Program-made: the position numbers and the translations under genes
Assembly: GCF_008831285.2 (NCBI RefSeq)
Contig: NC_045142.1
Span: 22,197,354 to 22,261,353 of the forward strand
Length of the DNA stretch: 64,000 nucleotides
Source: Nymphaea colorata
Taxonomy: Eukaryota > Streptophyta > Magnoliopsida > Nymphaeales > Nymphaeaceae
Direction: 5' to 3'
Shown: piece after piece, positions 11,239-23,900 of the stretch
Layout of the letters: each line of letters starts with the position of its first letter
Position numbering within the stretch: position 1 is the first letter of the stretch
The notes under the pieces: model-generated
The model's database searches: none
What the model was told of the DNA's origin: nothing
What the model saw: only the letters and a program-made list of their open reading frames with translations

Positions 11239-14200
11239 CATTTTGATAAAAAACATTGTCTGATCTTTGTATTGGGTAGATTACTTTGAACGTGGTGGCA
11301 GTAACCTTGAGCAATGCCATTAAAAGCTATTATATACTTGTCAGCTTACATCATGATCAAGCGAATATAAATTTCTCTTCTTACGTGTTACGATCGATGG
11401 GGCAGATCGCTTCCAATCTTTTGTTATTATTCTTTATATTTTTGTTTAAATTTTTCCAAATGGATCAATTCACCTACATTCGATGTTTTGCTGAAAAAAA
11501 AATCACCTTAATTATTTATTTTCAGACAAAAAAAACAGTAAATATGAAAAATATGTGGAAACGTTGACATTTTGAAATTAATTTTTTTTTAATGGCCAGG
11601 ACCTCTTCCAAGGCACAGTCCAGAGAGCCTTTTGGGTGTTCGGCTCTGGTTAAGCTCCAATACATAACTTTAATGAGCTTTACAAGTCACAACCGGCTCG
11701 ACTCCATAGACTAAGCTCAATTCATTTAAGCTAGTGAATTAAAACTAAACTAGGCTCAACTTTGCAAGTTGGAACTTCAACTAGAGCCAATAATACTTTT
11801 GCTCGATAGCAAGCTAACAGTCGAGTTGACTCGACTTGCTGAACACCGTCTCGAATAATACATAAACTTACTCGAATTTAATGGAGTCCGGTTTGTGTAA
11901 CTTGAATTCGACTCGTCTACAAATTCGAGTTTTTAATTTAAACTTGAACTCAACCAGTTGAATAAATGAGTCGGGTTCAAGTTGAGTTTAACCGAGTGAG
12001 TTCGAATCGAACCACTGTTAGGGTCGACCGTCAAGAACAACACCAGACACAAAATGGTAGATGATCGAGACTTGATTTAGGCCGGTTTTCAATTTATTGT
12101 GGCAATTTTCTTTTTAAGACGAGAATCAAACAATAGTTACAACAAATAAATATTAGTCTTCATCTTTTTTTTTTTTTTTGCATTTATATTTTCAAAAAGG
12201 TTTCGGCCTTAAACACTCTTAAATTTGTTAATTTTTACTTGATTATTGAGTTTTCAATCTAATTTGTTCTAATTTCAGGCCTAAATGGGAAGGTGGTAAT
12301 TACGAGGGCAATGAACATGAAAGACTGAAGGCACTTCGCTTAGCTATGGATTTAGGTGTTGACTACGTGGATGTGGAGCTCCAGGTTATCTTTTTTCTTG
12401 ATTTAAATTTTTGGATTTTTTTTCTTGGAATTTCAAGGTCAGGTTGGCAGACTTCTAGCTGTTTAGATAAGAACTGTTTTATGGTGTTTCGAGGTGAGTA
12501 CCCTGCTATGCACTATTTGCATATTGATGTTTCCTTTTGCAGCGCAAAAGGTTGACATGTGGTATTTTTGAGCATGGATAATGCCATTGCCGTACACATG
12601 AACGTAAGGGAAGTGAAGTCGCTTTTTAGATTTTAACATGACTTAATGACTTCTAAACAGCCGAAATTAGCTTGTTAATCTTCCAAAAACCCTGTTATTT
12701 ATTCCGTTTTTTCTTTTCATTTTGTTACTTGTACATCAAGATTCAGATAATTAATCTTTTTTTCTCTACCTCCACTTGTAAGATCTAATACTTCAAAATT
12801 TTGTGGAGGAAATTGTAATAAAAATTTGTGAATTTTGTATGGATATGGTGCTTTTGCTGTTTTTGTAATAAAAATTTGTCATTGTTGAGGTCCGGACTAA
12901 TAATTTTCTGGAATACTAGAAATTATTACACACACAGCAGCGGCTGCCCTTGGTGGAGGAGCAGCAATGGAGTGTCCTTACACACACAGCTCAGGCCAGC
13001 AAAGCGATTTGCTCGGCTAGCTGTTTGTGTAAGGAAGAGCATTTTCTCTCTCTTGTCGTGCAATTGGATATTTAAGCATCCACTATTAAAAAGGACCATA
13101 AAGCATCTTTAAAACCACTTAACTACCGTTGTACCATAATTTAGTGATTGGTTTTTAAGAGAGAGAGAGAGAGAGAGAGAGATTTCTACCCATAACTTCA
13201 AACTTCAAAAAGAGGTTGCCTTTTCTGATTTTTCGAGTAAGGGGCTCCTTTCTTATAGAGAATGTCGAAGAAGGAGTCGAAGTGGATACCTTGAGAAATG
13301 AAAAGTTCAGATCCTTATTGGACAGTTTCTATAGAAAGTGTATCTTATACTCAAAAAATTTGCAAAGAATGGTCCCTTTTCTAAAGTTATAGGCAAAACG
13401 TAAGCCTGGAAACGGAAATTTCCCAATCAGCTGACAAGGTGTTTTCATATTTTCAAATTTTACTCCTTACTTTTCATTCAACTTATTTTACTTTTTTTAT
13501 TATGCTTGCGGGACAACGGTCTACCAGACCAGTTTATATGTTATGGCCCCTACCACAGGACGGTGTGTTAGGGACTGGAAAAGACCAAAATGTCTTTACC
13601 GCTAAAATGAAAACCCCCTCCCTGATAAGGGCAAAAGTGAAATGGAGGAAACATTCTTTCATAAATGACAAAAAATACGCTTTGGATACACCATGGGAAC
13701 ATAGCTTCCCGTGTTAGCGACATAATGCCCTAAGCTTCTAACTGCTAAAAACTAGTCCTAAAAGTGAGGCATGATATCTGAAGATACAAAAATGTAGGGA
13801 CCTTTTCTAGAAATTATGAGAAAGGTAAGAAAGTTATTTCATTAAAGGCTTGCTTCTTTTGGACTAAATTGACAGAGAATTGCAAAGTTGAAAAAAAAAA
13901 AGTTAAATTTTCCCACCACTAAATGAAACAAACATCAAAAGAAGAGGTTGAGAAAAAATTGAGCCAGAGGAGGACAATTTTTCTCACCCACTTTAGTGCA
14001 AAGAAAATGGATTCCCTTCTTAACTGATGGAAGAAATGGGCCTTAAATGATTGGTTTTGTACATTTGGTCATTGAAGTAGAAACCAAGCACGACTCAGGT
14101 TAGCCCTGGGATTTGATAAGTCACATTTCATTCATAGTTGGATTGACTTCAAAATAGTTTTTTCTTTGATTAGATTTAGTTTAAGTCTGAACTAAGATCA

Positions 14201-14986
14201 GCTCAAAACGTAATTTTTACATATAAAATGTATGATTTCTGCTATTTTGTCCAATTTGTTTTTGGGCACTTTTTCTTTGGATTCAGTAATATCACAAACT
14301 GCGGGAATTGAATTTGTTCTGGATTATCGGATCTTTTTGAATTCAGATTAGTTGTATTTCATGTTCAGTAAGATCCAGTGTGACATGTGTAACCGTCATA
14401 TGCATTGTATATTAAATCAAAATCCCATGGTTAACTCTAACCTTTTGTGGATTGGTAGGCTGCCAATGACTTTATTAGCTCCATATCTGGAAAGAAGCCT
14501 GAGAACTTCAAGATTATTGTTTCATCACACAACTATCAAAGTACTCCTTCTGTTGAGGAACTCACAGATCTAGCTGCAAAACTACATGCAACTGGAGCGG
14601 ACATAGTGAAGATTGCCACAACAGCTGTAGATATTACAGATGTAGCTCGAGTTTTTCGAGTAATCGTAAACTGCCAGGTAACTTGAATATCTTATTTTGG
14701 TCTTTATTTCAGAAACTGCAACAATCTTCATCCCTAAAACGAAGAAAGTCTTTTCAGATTGCAAGTAAATAAGAAAGTTTTATTTAAATGTTAATCCATT
14801 TATATTCATGGAGAGAGGCTGATGTGACCCAAATTGGCATCATAGCAGCCAGTATATGTCACATGGGTGTGGGTATGAGTACAGATATGGGTGCGGACAC
14901 AAGTGCATAACAGCTTCAAAATTTGGGTGCATGGATACAGCCATGTGTATAGGTGTGTGTGTGTTTGTGTGTCTGCCTATACATAC

Positions 14987-15042
<56 letters not shown>

Positions 15043-18000
15043 AACACATATTCATTATTTATAATAAGAAAACATAGATTACTAAACAAAAGATATCAAA
15101 ATTGTACAAAAAGGTTCAAAGGATGAGTCTGCCATGTCCTGTATCCACACCTCCAGTCATGATAATAGGGGTGAAGTATCCATGTGACATAGTTAAGGGT
15201 CCTTGCATCGGCTCCTGCATCATTGCAGCGAATAATTGTCCTGTATAGGCTAATAGGTACCAATATTGATAACACTATGCTTGCATTATCAGATCATGCC
15301 TTGAAAATTTTTCAACTAACAAACATGACGTACTGTTCTTTTCCAGGTTCCAGTTATTGGATGGGTCATGGGAGAGAGGGGACTGATTTCTAGATTGTTG
15401 AGCCCCAAATATGGTGGGTACCTTACTTATGGGGCCCTTGAATCTAGCAAGCAATCTGCGCCTTGGGAACCCACATTAAGAGATTTGCTAGATTTGTACA
15501 ACATAAGGCAGGTTACGCCTGACACTAAAGTCTTTGGTGTTATTGGAAAGCCTATTGGACATAGTAAAGGGCCAACTATGTACAATGCAACATTCAAGCA
15601 TGTTGGATATAATGGCATCTATGTGCATCTATTGGTGGATGACCTTGCTCGCTTCCTTGACACATATGCTTCACCAGACTTTCCTGCTTTCAGGTACAGC
15701 TTTCTGATGATATATTGGAATATTCTTCTCGCCTGAATCTTTTGATTTTTAGGTGGAAGACAGTGTGGCCATTGCAGAACATGACAATTAGTAGACTTGC
15801 CAAATGAATTCTCTGATAACTCTGTCTAGTTCTCGAGCTCCCTATAGTGTAGGGGGCTAGTTGTTAAACTTAAAAGTGCTAGACGAAGCCTAAGCAGTGA
15901 GCTAAACTTAGAGCCTAGCCAGGACTTATCATATTAAGCGATATAAAAGAAAAATTATCCAACAAAATGCAATATTACTTTTTTAAATTAACAGCAAAAC
16001 TGAAACATTTCTCAAACCTATAATTTTCAATTTATAGCAACAAAATATTAAAATGCACAATAGCAGTCCACTCACATTCAACATTTCGTAACATGACAAT
16101 AAGCAAAATTAAGTGTTCAAAAGAGCAAATGTAACGAAGTTTAACAATTGAAATTTAAATGTCAGATAGCATAAAAAGAGAGAGTCCATAATTTAAAACA
16201 CTTCTTTGGAATGTCACAGAGCATGCAAAATTTTTAATTTCCTAATGCAAACTATTAAATCTCTGTCTAATTTCTAGACTTTAAAAGCCTAAAGGCCCTA
16301 AACTAAAGCCTAAAATTACTAATCTTTGTTTCCTGAAAAAGTAAGAAGTGAAAAAACAAATCCGCAACATCCGTGTTAGCACTGCCTCTCATAAAAGATA
16401 AAACTGTTTTCCATTGTAATTCTAATACAACAAAAAGTAAAATATATATATATATAGATAATGCTTTTTCCTTTTTACTAATGTGTGTATGTGTAAAGCA
16501 GTTAAAAACCTAAAACAACATACATACACGTATACATCCTTAAGCAAATGTACTTATAATTTGAGCACTTGCAATGTAAAAAAGAATGAGGAACAGAAAA
16601 TCAACATTAAAGCCAAAGAAGAAAAAAAAAAGGTATGCAGTTGACAAAAGGAAAAGAAGAAAAAGAAAAAAAAATCTGCTTCAAAGAGCAGTGGAAAGGA
16701 AAAAGAAAAGAACTCTAGGCTGTTGAGTGAAAGGTGCCCTAGGTGACAGCCTAGTCCTTCCAAATGGCAAGTCAAATAAGAACAGCCAGACTAAGCAACC
16801 AGTCAAGCCTATGAAACTAGGCAAGCCTGGGCGCATGCCTGGTGCATTTTTTAACAACATAGATTGCAGGAAATGCTAATAAGTAATAAGCAAATTGCCC
16901 AAATGAATTCTATGAGAACTGCGTTTAGTTTTCTAACATTAAAAGTTTATTGGTGATTCAGTGGACATAAAAGCACCACGCAGGAGGTTTATGTTGTTTT
17001 TTCTTTTTCTCAGAATTTGGTATTGGTGGTAATGTTGTTCTAAGCACATTTTGAGTGGAGCACACCATCCTAAACATGGTTTCCTTTGTTTCTTTTTTCA
17101 GTTCTCTCTAAATCAAAATGATGATTGTCATTCTTTATGTAACCGATCTTTTTCTTTTTCTTTTTTACTTACTAACCTGATTGTAATTTGTTATGCAGTT
17201 GTGGTATCCCTCACAAGGAGGCTGCAGTAGTATGCTGTGATGAAGTTGACCCAATTGCAAGGGTACTACTGCAATACATAGAATCAATTTTAGTCTATAT
17301 ACCTAAGAAACAGAAGACACTATTGACCTTATTATGTTTCTCTTTCAGTGGCCATATTATGCTGCAATTCCCTGCAGCCTTTTTCTAAGTTGCATAACCG
17401 CACAACTGCCTTTTCTTTTCTTTTTCTTTTTTTTTTCCTCGGAATTCCATTAGAGCATTGGAGCTGTGAATACTATTGTCAGCCAGCCATTTGGTCAAAA
17501 GTTGATGGGATATAACACTGACTACTATGCTGCCATATCTGCCATTGAAGATGCACTTAGAGGTCTGTATCAGGATTATCATCTAACATCTGCAAAAGGA
17601 TGACATGTTTTCTTGATTGATGTAATCACTCTACACAACAGGTACGACTACTAGCAGCAATACAGCCAATTCACCTCTTGAAGGTAAACTGTTCGTTGTC
17701 ATTGGTGCTGGTGGGGCTGGGAAAGCACTTGCTTATGGTGCAAAAGTAAAAGGAGCAAGAGTTGTCATAGCCAATAGGACCTTTGGTAAATTTTTCTCTT
17801 TTACACCTCAAGGCTTCCCATATGTGTGCATTATAAGACAAATCTGAACCACTTGAAGAGTATTCAAGCTTTTTCTGTGAATATGTGGTAAATGTCTTGA
17901 ACAAAATTTAGGACTCTTAGAAACTATAGTTTAAAGTTCTTGGATTTTTATTTATTTATTTATTTTTGTGTGTGTTGGGGGGGGGGGGGGGGGGGGGTGG

Positions 18001-18784
18001 GGGGTGGTTGTTCTCGATTTCTTTGAGACTAGAACAATCACTACCATAATCTTCTCTGTTTGATGCAAGAACGAGCTAAAGACCTTGCTGAGTTAGTTGG
18101 TGGTGCTGCTTTAACTTATGCTGAACTGGCGAACTTCCACCCAGAGAAAGGCATGATCCTTGCAAATGCTACTTCTGTTGGAATGCAGCCACAGATAGAG
18201 GAGACACCAATACCAAAGGTTTGCTATATCTAATGCCTAATGGATATATATGCGGCATTGGAACTTTATTTTTTAGTGTACATGTAGATAGCTTGTGCCC
18301 GACTTCTTTTTATCCAACTGCTTCAATTTGGTTGTAAGTTACGTCTATGAACTATAATTATATGAATTATGATGCTAATGCCTATGAAGGTCCATTCTTG
18401 GAATCATGGATTTGTCCTTCTCTTTGACTTCCAACAACTGAAGCCTGACACCTATATATTTGGATGCATTGCAGCATGCTTTGAGATATTATGCTATTGT
18501 TTTTGATGCCGTCTACACCCCCAAAGTTACAAGACTAATGCAAGAAGCAGAGGCCTCAGGAGCTATCCCAGTTAGTGGTGTGGAAATGTTCATTAGACAG
18601 GCGAAGGGACAATTTCAACACTTCACTGGCCTACCTGGTAATGGGTGGTGTCCATTTTCAGCTTCTACTTTTTTATTGTTGTTCATCTGTTTTTTGGGCC
18701 TAAATCATAAAGTTGATGAATTTCAAATGTGTTGCTGCAGCACCTGAGGAAGTAATGCGTGAGGCAGTTCTAAATAAGATCTAG
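10491..18784 (+). CDS. DHD/SDH copy C: quinate-dehydrogenase-like, NADP-type
   Basis: Exons 10491-10690, 12279-12384, 14459-14677, 15347-15693, 17199-17262, 17454-17562, 17642-17785, 18070-18218, 18475-18637 and 18741-18784 give 514 codons in frame. Both dehydratase catalytic residues are present: H126 (SSHNY) and K153 (IVKIATTA). In the SDH half, Lys297 (IPHK) and N333-T334-D335 are kept. The two residues that line the substrate C1 side are Gly: S248-K249-G250 and S291-C292-G293. That is the pattern I recall for angiosperm quinate dehydrogenases (Ser338 and Thr381 of the Arabidopsis enzyme). The cofactor motif N393-R394-T395 is NADP-type. Inferred role: dehydroquinate/quinate interconversion plus dehydratase. 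The start is the only in-frame ATG before the domain, so there is no transit peptide. Introns 1, 2 and 4 (1.5-2.1 kb) are swollen by repeats; intron 7 holds a long G tract. Confidence 0.93.
10958..11016 (+). repeat. 30-bp tandem duplication in intron 1 of copy C
   Basis: The unit beginning TCTGGAGGACAATC and ending CTGGCGTTGTA occurs twice head-to-tail (10958-10987 and 10988-11016) without a mismatch over the 29 bases compared. It looks like a recent local duplication within intron 1. Confidence 0.85.
11202..11237. repeat. (TA)n microsatellite, copy C intron 1
   Basis: About 18 uninterrupted TA units within intron 1 of copy C. Confidence 0.95.
11640..12010. repeat. CTCGA/TCGAG-rich dispersed repeat in intron 1 of copy C
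   Basis: It has dense GACTCGACT, CTCAACT and GAGTCGGGTTC words, similar in vocabulary to 3360-3540 and 9510-9850. Non-coding, with ends not resolved. It contributes to the 1.6-kb size of this intron. Confidence 0.4.
13159..13182. repeat. (GA)n microsatellite, copy C intron 2
   Basis: Twelve uninterrupted GA units in intron 2 of copy C. Confidence 0.95.
14979..15040. repeat. Compound (ACAT)n(AT)n microsatellite, copy C intron 3
   Basis: Five or so ACAT units run directly into twenty AT units in intron 3 of copy C. Short ORFs on both strands here are translations of the repeat. Confidence 0.95.
17977..18008 (+). repeat. Long poly-G tract in intron 7 of copy C
   Basis: A run of 21 consecutive G is followed by TGGGGGGTGG. 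It lies in the 284-bp intron 7, about 60 bp before the exon 8 acceptor. The tract is on the transcribed sense strand, so it would appear in the pre-mRNA and could form a G-quadruplex. Confidence 0.9.
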
Positions 18785-19578
18785 AAGTTGAGACTATACT
18801 TCCATATCGGACAATAAAATCAATCTCTTCTTTAACAGCATATATTTCTGGCTTTATGCAATTTTTTATCTAGCAACCATCCAAAAGCTGGGTTTAGTAC
18901 TTCTCCTATGATTATGAACTGTCTGATGGATTTAGGTGAGAGCACAAAAGCAGAAAGAAGGCATACAATGTCAACCAATAGAGCCAGCTAGGTAAGTTCT
19001 TTCCATTTTCCAATGTGAATTGTTCTGCACAGTCCTCAGAAAGGATAATGTATACAGAGCCAGCTACATAGGTATTTTCCATTTTCTAATGTGAACTGAT
19101 CTACACAAACCCCTGTAAGCTCGCCACACTGAAACCATGACTGCCTTTTTCTCATGTCTATTTCTCATTTTGAACAATTTCACTGTTGAAATGCAACTAT
19201 GATTTGGTTGCCAAAATCTGAAAAAGGAAACTTCTCAAATGGTTTAGTGCATGTAGCATCAATGCATTATTTATTCATAGGAACAGTGATAACACATGAT
19301 TTTGAGGCCCCACCCAATTGAGCCCCAAGGCATCTGAAATGTGTACCATGTGTGTATCACCAGAGCCACCCACTTAGCTATGAAAGCCAAATTCTCATGC
19401 CTTGCTATTATATGGCAGAATACACAATGATGGTATTATCCTTGGTGGTCATTTCTCATTTCTTTATCAGCTGACTATCTTATTCATGATGCATCTTAAG
19501 CATCTAAGTCAGAAGGGTATTTGAAAATCATTTTCCAGCTTTCTTTGCTTTCATCATAAATCCTGGTTAGTTTGGCAT

Positions 19579-19612
<34 letters not shown>

Positions 19613-20911
19613 CTCTGTGCACACATATAACTTTGTGACTTGCATAGGTTAGAATAAATTGAAGAAGAAAAGAACAGAGTCAAACCAGTGCCACATAAAA
19701 TGTGTTTTATTTGAAAAAACGAAAAAAAAAAAAAACAAGTCAGCAAAAAAAGGAAGAAAATATGTTTTTTTAAGCGAAAAAACAAAAAAAAAGTGCTTTA
19801 TTTGTGTTTTCTTGTTTTTTTCATTTTTTCCCCTTTTTGGTGTTTTTTTTATCTTCACATTTTTTTAGTTACCAGATTTATATTTTCCCATTTTATTTTA
19901 GTTTTTTAACTTTTGTAAAATTTGTCAAGATTTTCCCTAGAAAAAAAGCTTTGTCATATTATACCTGAGAAAAACTTCATTGTTTTATACCCAAAAATGA
20001 TATTTGAGAAAATGAGTCAAACACATCAGTTTATCTGATGAGCAAACAAAACAGCAACTTATATCAACACTAACCTGACATCAGATAGGAGTAGGTCTGA
20101 TCAAGTAGCAATTAAGGGAAAAGAATATAATAAGAATCAAAGAAGCAACAAGCAGACAAAACAGCAACCTGAATTCATAACAACCAGGAGCACTGATTTT
20201 GAGTAGATCCGGTTGCATAGTAAATTAGTAATCAAGGTAATGGAGCAGAAGTAGAGGAAGAATGAGAGTAGAAGAAGCAAGGAAGAGGAGAAGAAAGAAA
20301 AGAGAAAGAATATCATTACCTTCTTTAGGGGATCACGATATAATACCACAATTTGAAGGAAAAAATAAAAAGAATGGGCAGTCCATGTAAGAAGACCCCT
20401 GCTCTTGTGCAAATAGACCTTAAGAAACTACTTATCCACTGGGGATTTTAAAGTCCTTTCTTTTCAAATTTGTAGTTCATGTAAGAGGCCCCTTACTCTT
20501 GCATATGAATTGTGGTTTCTGAGCTTATTCTCTCAACAACCTTTGCACAGGATTTGTGTTTTATTCTTTTCTCTTACTTTATTCTAACTTGGAGTACACT
20601 AAAACCATATACAAATATAACAGTTTAACAGGATATGTGCTTGACAGATGAGAAAACATCATCTATGGCATTCTGAAGTGAATTCAGAAAAATATCAAAA
20701 TATGGCAACAATAAAATATTAAAGCTTTCTTGACAAATAAAGCACCAAACCCACCATGTGAACTATGAGAGATCAATATAGTGCCAAATTTTAAAACGTA
20801 CACCATAACAATAAGAAGAGAGTCTCTAGATCAAACAGATAATATTGGTCAAATAAGAGACATACTACCTTTTATAGGTGGGGATGATGCAGTCCAAAAG
20901 CTTGTAGAATC
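18785..20911. other. Intergenic region between convergent copies C and D
   Basis: This holds the 3' ends of two tail-to-tail DHD/SDH genes. No gene is visible. It contains a CT/CTAT microsatellite at about 19580-19615 and an A/T-homopolymer-rich block at 19660-19900 (AAAAAACG- and GTTTTTTT-type runs) that is open on both strands only because of its composition. No obvious transposon ends were found. Confidence 0.55.
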
Positions 20912-23900
20912 CTAAATTTTAGTCAGGATATTGCGCATCAGATTCTCAGGTGCTGCAATGTATAAAATGAGACAGATCAAACTTTTGAAAATAAGCATTC
21001 AAATCCACAATTTTAAGTAAAAAAACTAAACCTATACCAGGTAAACCAGTGAAGTGTTTGAACTGTCCCCTTGCCTGTCTAACGAACATCTCCATGCCAC
21101 TAACTGGAACAGCTCCTGATTCCTCTGCTTCACGCAGTAATCTGGTGTTTCTGGGAGTATATACCGCATCAAAAACAAGAGCATAGTATCTCAGAGCATG
21201 CTGGCAATGCACCCATACATACATGTCAGTTTCCACTTTTCCAAGGAACAAAACTATGCTTAAGCACGGACAGAATGGAATATCATCAAGTATTGGAATG
21301 TACCTTATGATATATAAGGTATATATCATAACTATAGGGAAGCAAATACAGTATGCCCTGAAACAAGTTTCAGGGTTCTGATAATACAGCATCTTGTACA
21401 ACATATGATGCACCTTGTTTTTTTATCTTACAATATGATGCAGGATCTTCATGTATATTATGTTATATCTTCAAAACACAAAAAGATGACAAAGAAACTT
21501 GAATTTACATAAATTCCTTAAAGATGAATATCTATTGTCTCAAGAGCTATTCTTAAAGTGAAAAAAGTAAAACTTAAAGCTGATGTCATGCACGAAAATT
21601 GGGCATTTATGAAAGAAAAGAAAAGGTTGATGTTTTACACGATTTAAGTTGTTCATACTTCATAGTTTCAACTTTCGAGGAGTAAGTTTACACACTAAAG
21701 ATTATTGATTTCATGTCCATTTAAGGATTAAGAGTAATTTTAGTTGTTAATTTTAGTTATTTCTGATGAAGATGTGTATGCTGCTTGTATTATATACATT
21801 TTATTATTGTACATTCAATGTTTTTAAGCAATTTTCCATTTGAATGTGAAATTGTAGTTTAATCTTGAAGTTAATGGAATTTTCTAATCTAATATGTCTT
21901 TTCCAGAACTCTTTGTGGATTTTTTTTTATTTATACATGTTTCTTTAACAAAATTTGCAAGTTTTACAGTCTATGTCATAGTACATACCTTATCTTGGAC
22001 TCGACCAATATGTGTTATGATACACATTTTACGACACTGAGTATCATAGTCCATAACAATGTGTCATGCGCTTAAGAATTCAGAATGGTTCTTGAAAGGT
22101 TCATTATAGCTATGACCAAGACATGGACATGCATGGAAAAAAGAATATTCATATATTACAGTGTGCCTACTGATCTATTGAACATGCCAAACCTTAGGTA
22201 TTGGCGTCTCCTGTATATTTGGCTGCATTCCAACTGGAGTAGCATTTGCAAGGATCATGCCCTCTTCTGGATGAAAATCCTCCAGTTCAGCCATGGTTAT
22301 GTTATCAGCACCAACTGAACTGGCAAAATTTTTTGCTCGATCTCATAAAAGAAAAAAAATTACGATCAGTCTAGTGAAAGACAGATAGGAAAGAAACAAA
22401 AGGAACAGCCAGCAAATAACCAATATGGAGCAAAAACCAACACCCTAGACATCAAGCTCTCGGTGGCCTCTTGAGTGCCTTGAGTTGACCTGCCTAGCCA
22501 ATATGTGGAACTAGATATTGTGGCAAAATTGATTTGTCAAGAAATCAACTTATACTACAAACAACAAATCATATGCTTTTCAACTAATTCAGCTTGTAAA
22601 TCTGTTAAATGCATGTAGGCAAACTTTTAGTATGTTCCACCAGTTAGGCCAAAAAAGATCTTTTACCAGAAATTAGATCGGTTATGACAACTCTTGCTCC
22701 TTTTACTTTGGCACCATAAGCAAGTGCTTTACCAGCCCCTCCAGCTCCAATAACAACAAGTAGTTTACCCTCAAGAGGTGAGTTGACTATGTTGCACTTA
22801 GCAGTTGAACCTGCCATCCAGAATGGAATATTCAACATAAACCAACAAAAATGGCTATACTTTCCTAGGTGATATTCTTTTCTTTATAAACGACAGTTTA
22901 TAATCAACATGAAAACCTCTAAGTCCATCTTCAATGGCAGATATGGCAGCATAATAATCTGTATTGTATCCGATCAACTTTCCGTCTCTCGGTCGCCTGA
23001 CAATTGTGTTCACAGCTCCAATGCACTGGAAATTCCAAAAGTATACATATCAAACTGATTAGAAGTAATTGGTTGGGATATCATCATCTGCTATCAGATC
23101 CAGATCCGATTAGTTGGATCCTCTAAGGAAATTCAAATTAGATTAGCAAACTGAACTTGAATTTTTAACTTTTTTATGTTTTTCTTACTGAACGTAATGG
23201 ATATTCAATTCTAACAGATATCCAAGTCCAGTTTCAAGTGAAAATATAGCCTCATATTTGGCATATTCAGATTAAATTCAAGATGAATTGGTAATCTTTG
23301 ACAAGTCAGATGTGGTAATTTCTGCATCCTATCTGAGCTCGATCTGTTCACATTCCTAATGCTGATGCAGTTATCAAACTTCACAAAGGACAGCTTGCAA
23401 CATGTTGCTTTAATGCTATTGGTTTCTTAACAAAATTTGGTTGACAAGACTATTGCCAATAGTACCTTTGCAACTGGTTCAACTTCATCACAGCATAGAA
23501 CTGCAGCTTCTTTATGAGGGATGCCGCAACTGCATGTTATACAAGAAGGACACATTAGTACCTAAGAGAAGAAAAAGATCAGCCTCATGAGACTCCACAA
23601 ACTTTGAGTTGAACGAGAAAATAAGTGATTTTTTGTTTTACAGAAATTCGTGGAAAAAATTGTGAATGCAGGGTTTGACGTTTTGTACAGTCAGTTTGAG
23701 GTTTTTTTTCTACATTAAATCTATTTTAGGAATTTTTCTTTTCTTTTCTTTCATTTTCTGAAAACAATAAGAAACCATTTAATTGATGTGTTAGGTGTTT
23801 CTTGTTATACGTGACCTTTTTTTAGATTGGTTTCCCATTAGTGGCCCTTGCCGGATACTAAAAATACTTTTGGAAAAATATATAACATTAGAAAAGGAAA

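Noticed and set aside
14840-15077. Ile/Tyr-rich ORFs on both strands
   Set aside because: Translations of the ACAT/AT microsatellite in intron 3 of copy C.
15830-16870. hAT-type element in intron 4 of copy C
   Set aside because: TTGTTAAA and TTTAACAA words face each other at the ends, but flanking bases do not form an 8-bp duplication and the inverted ends are too short to support a call.
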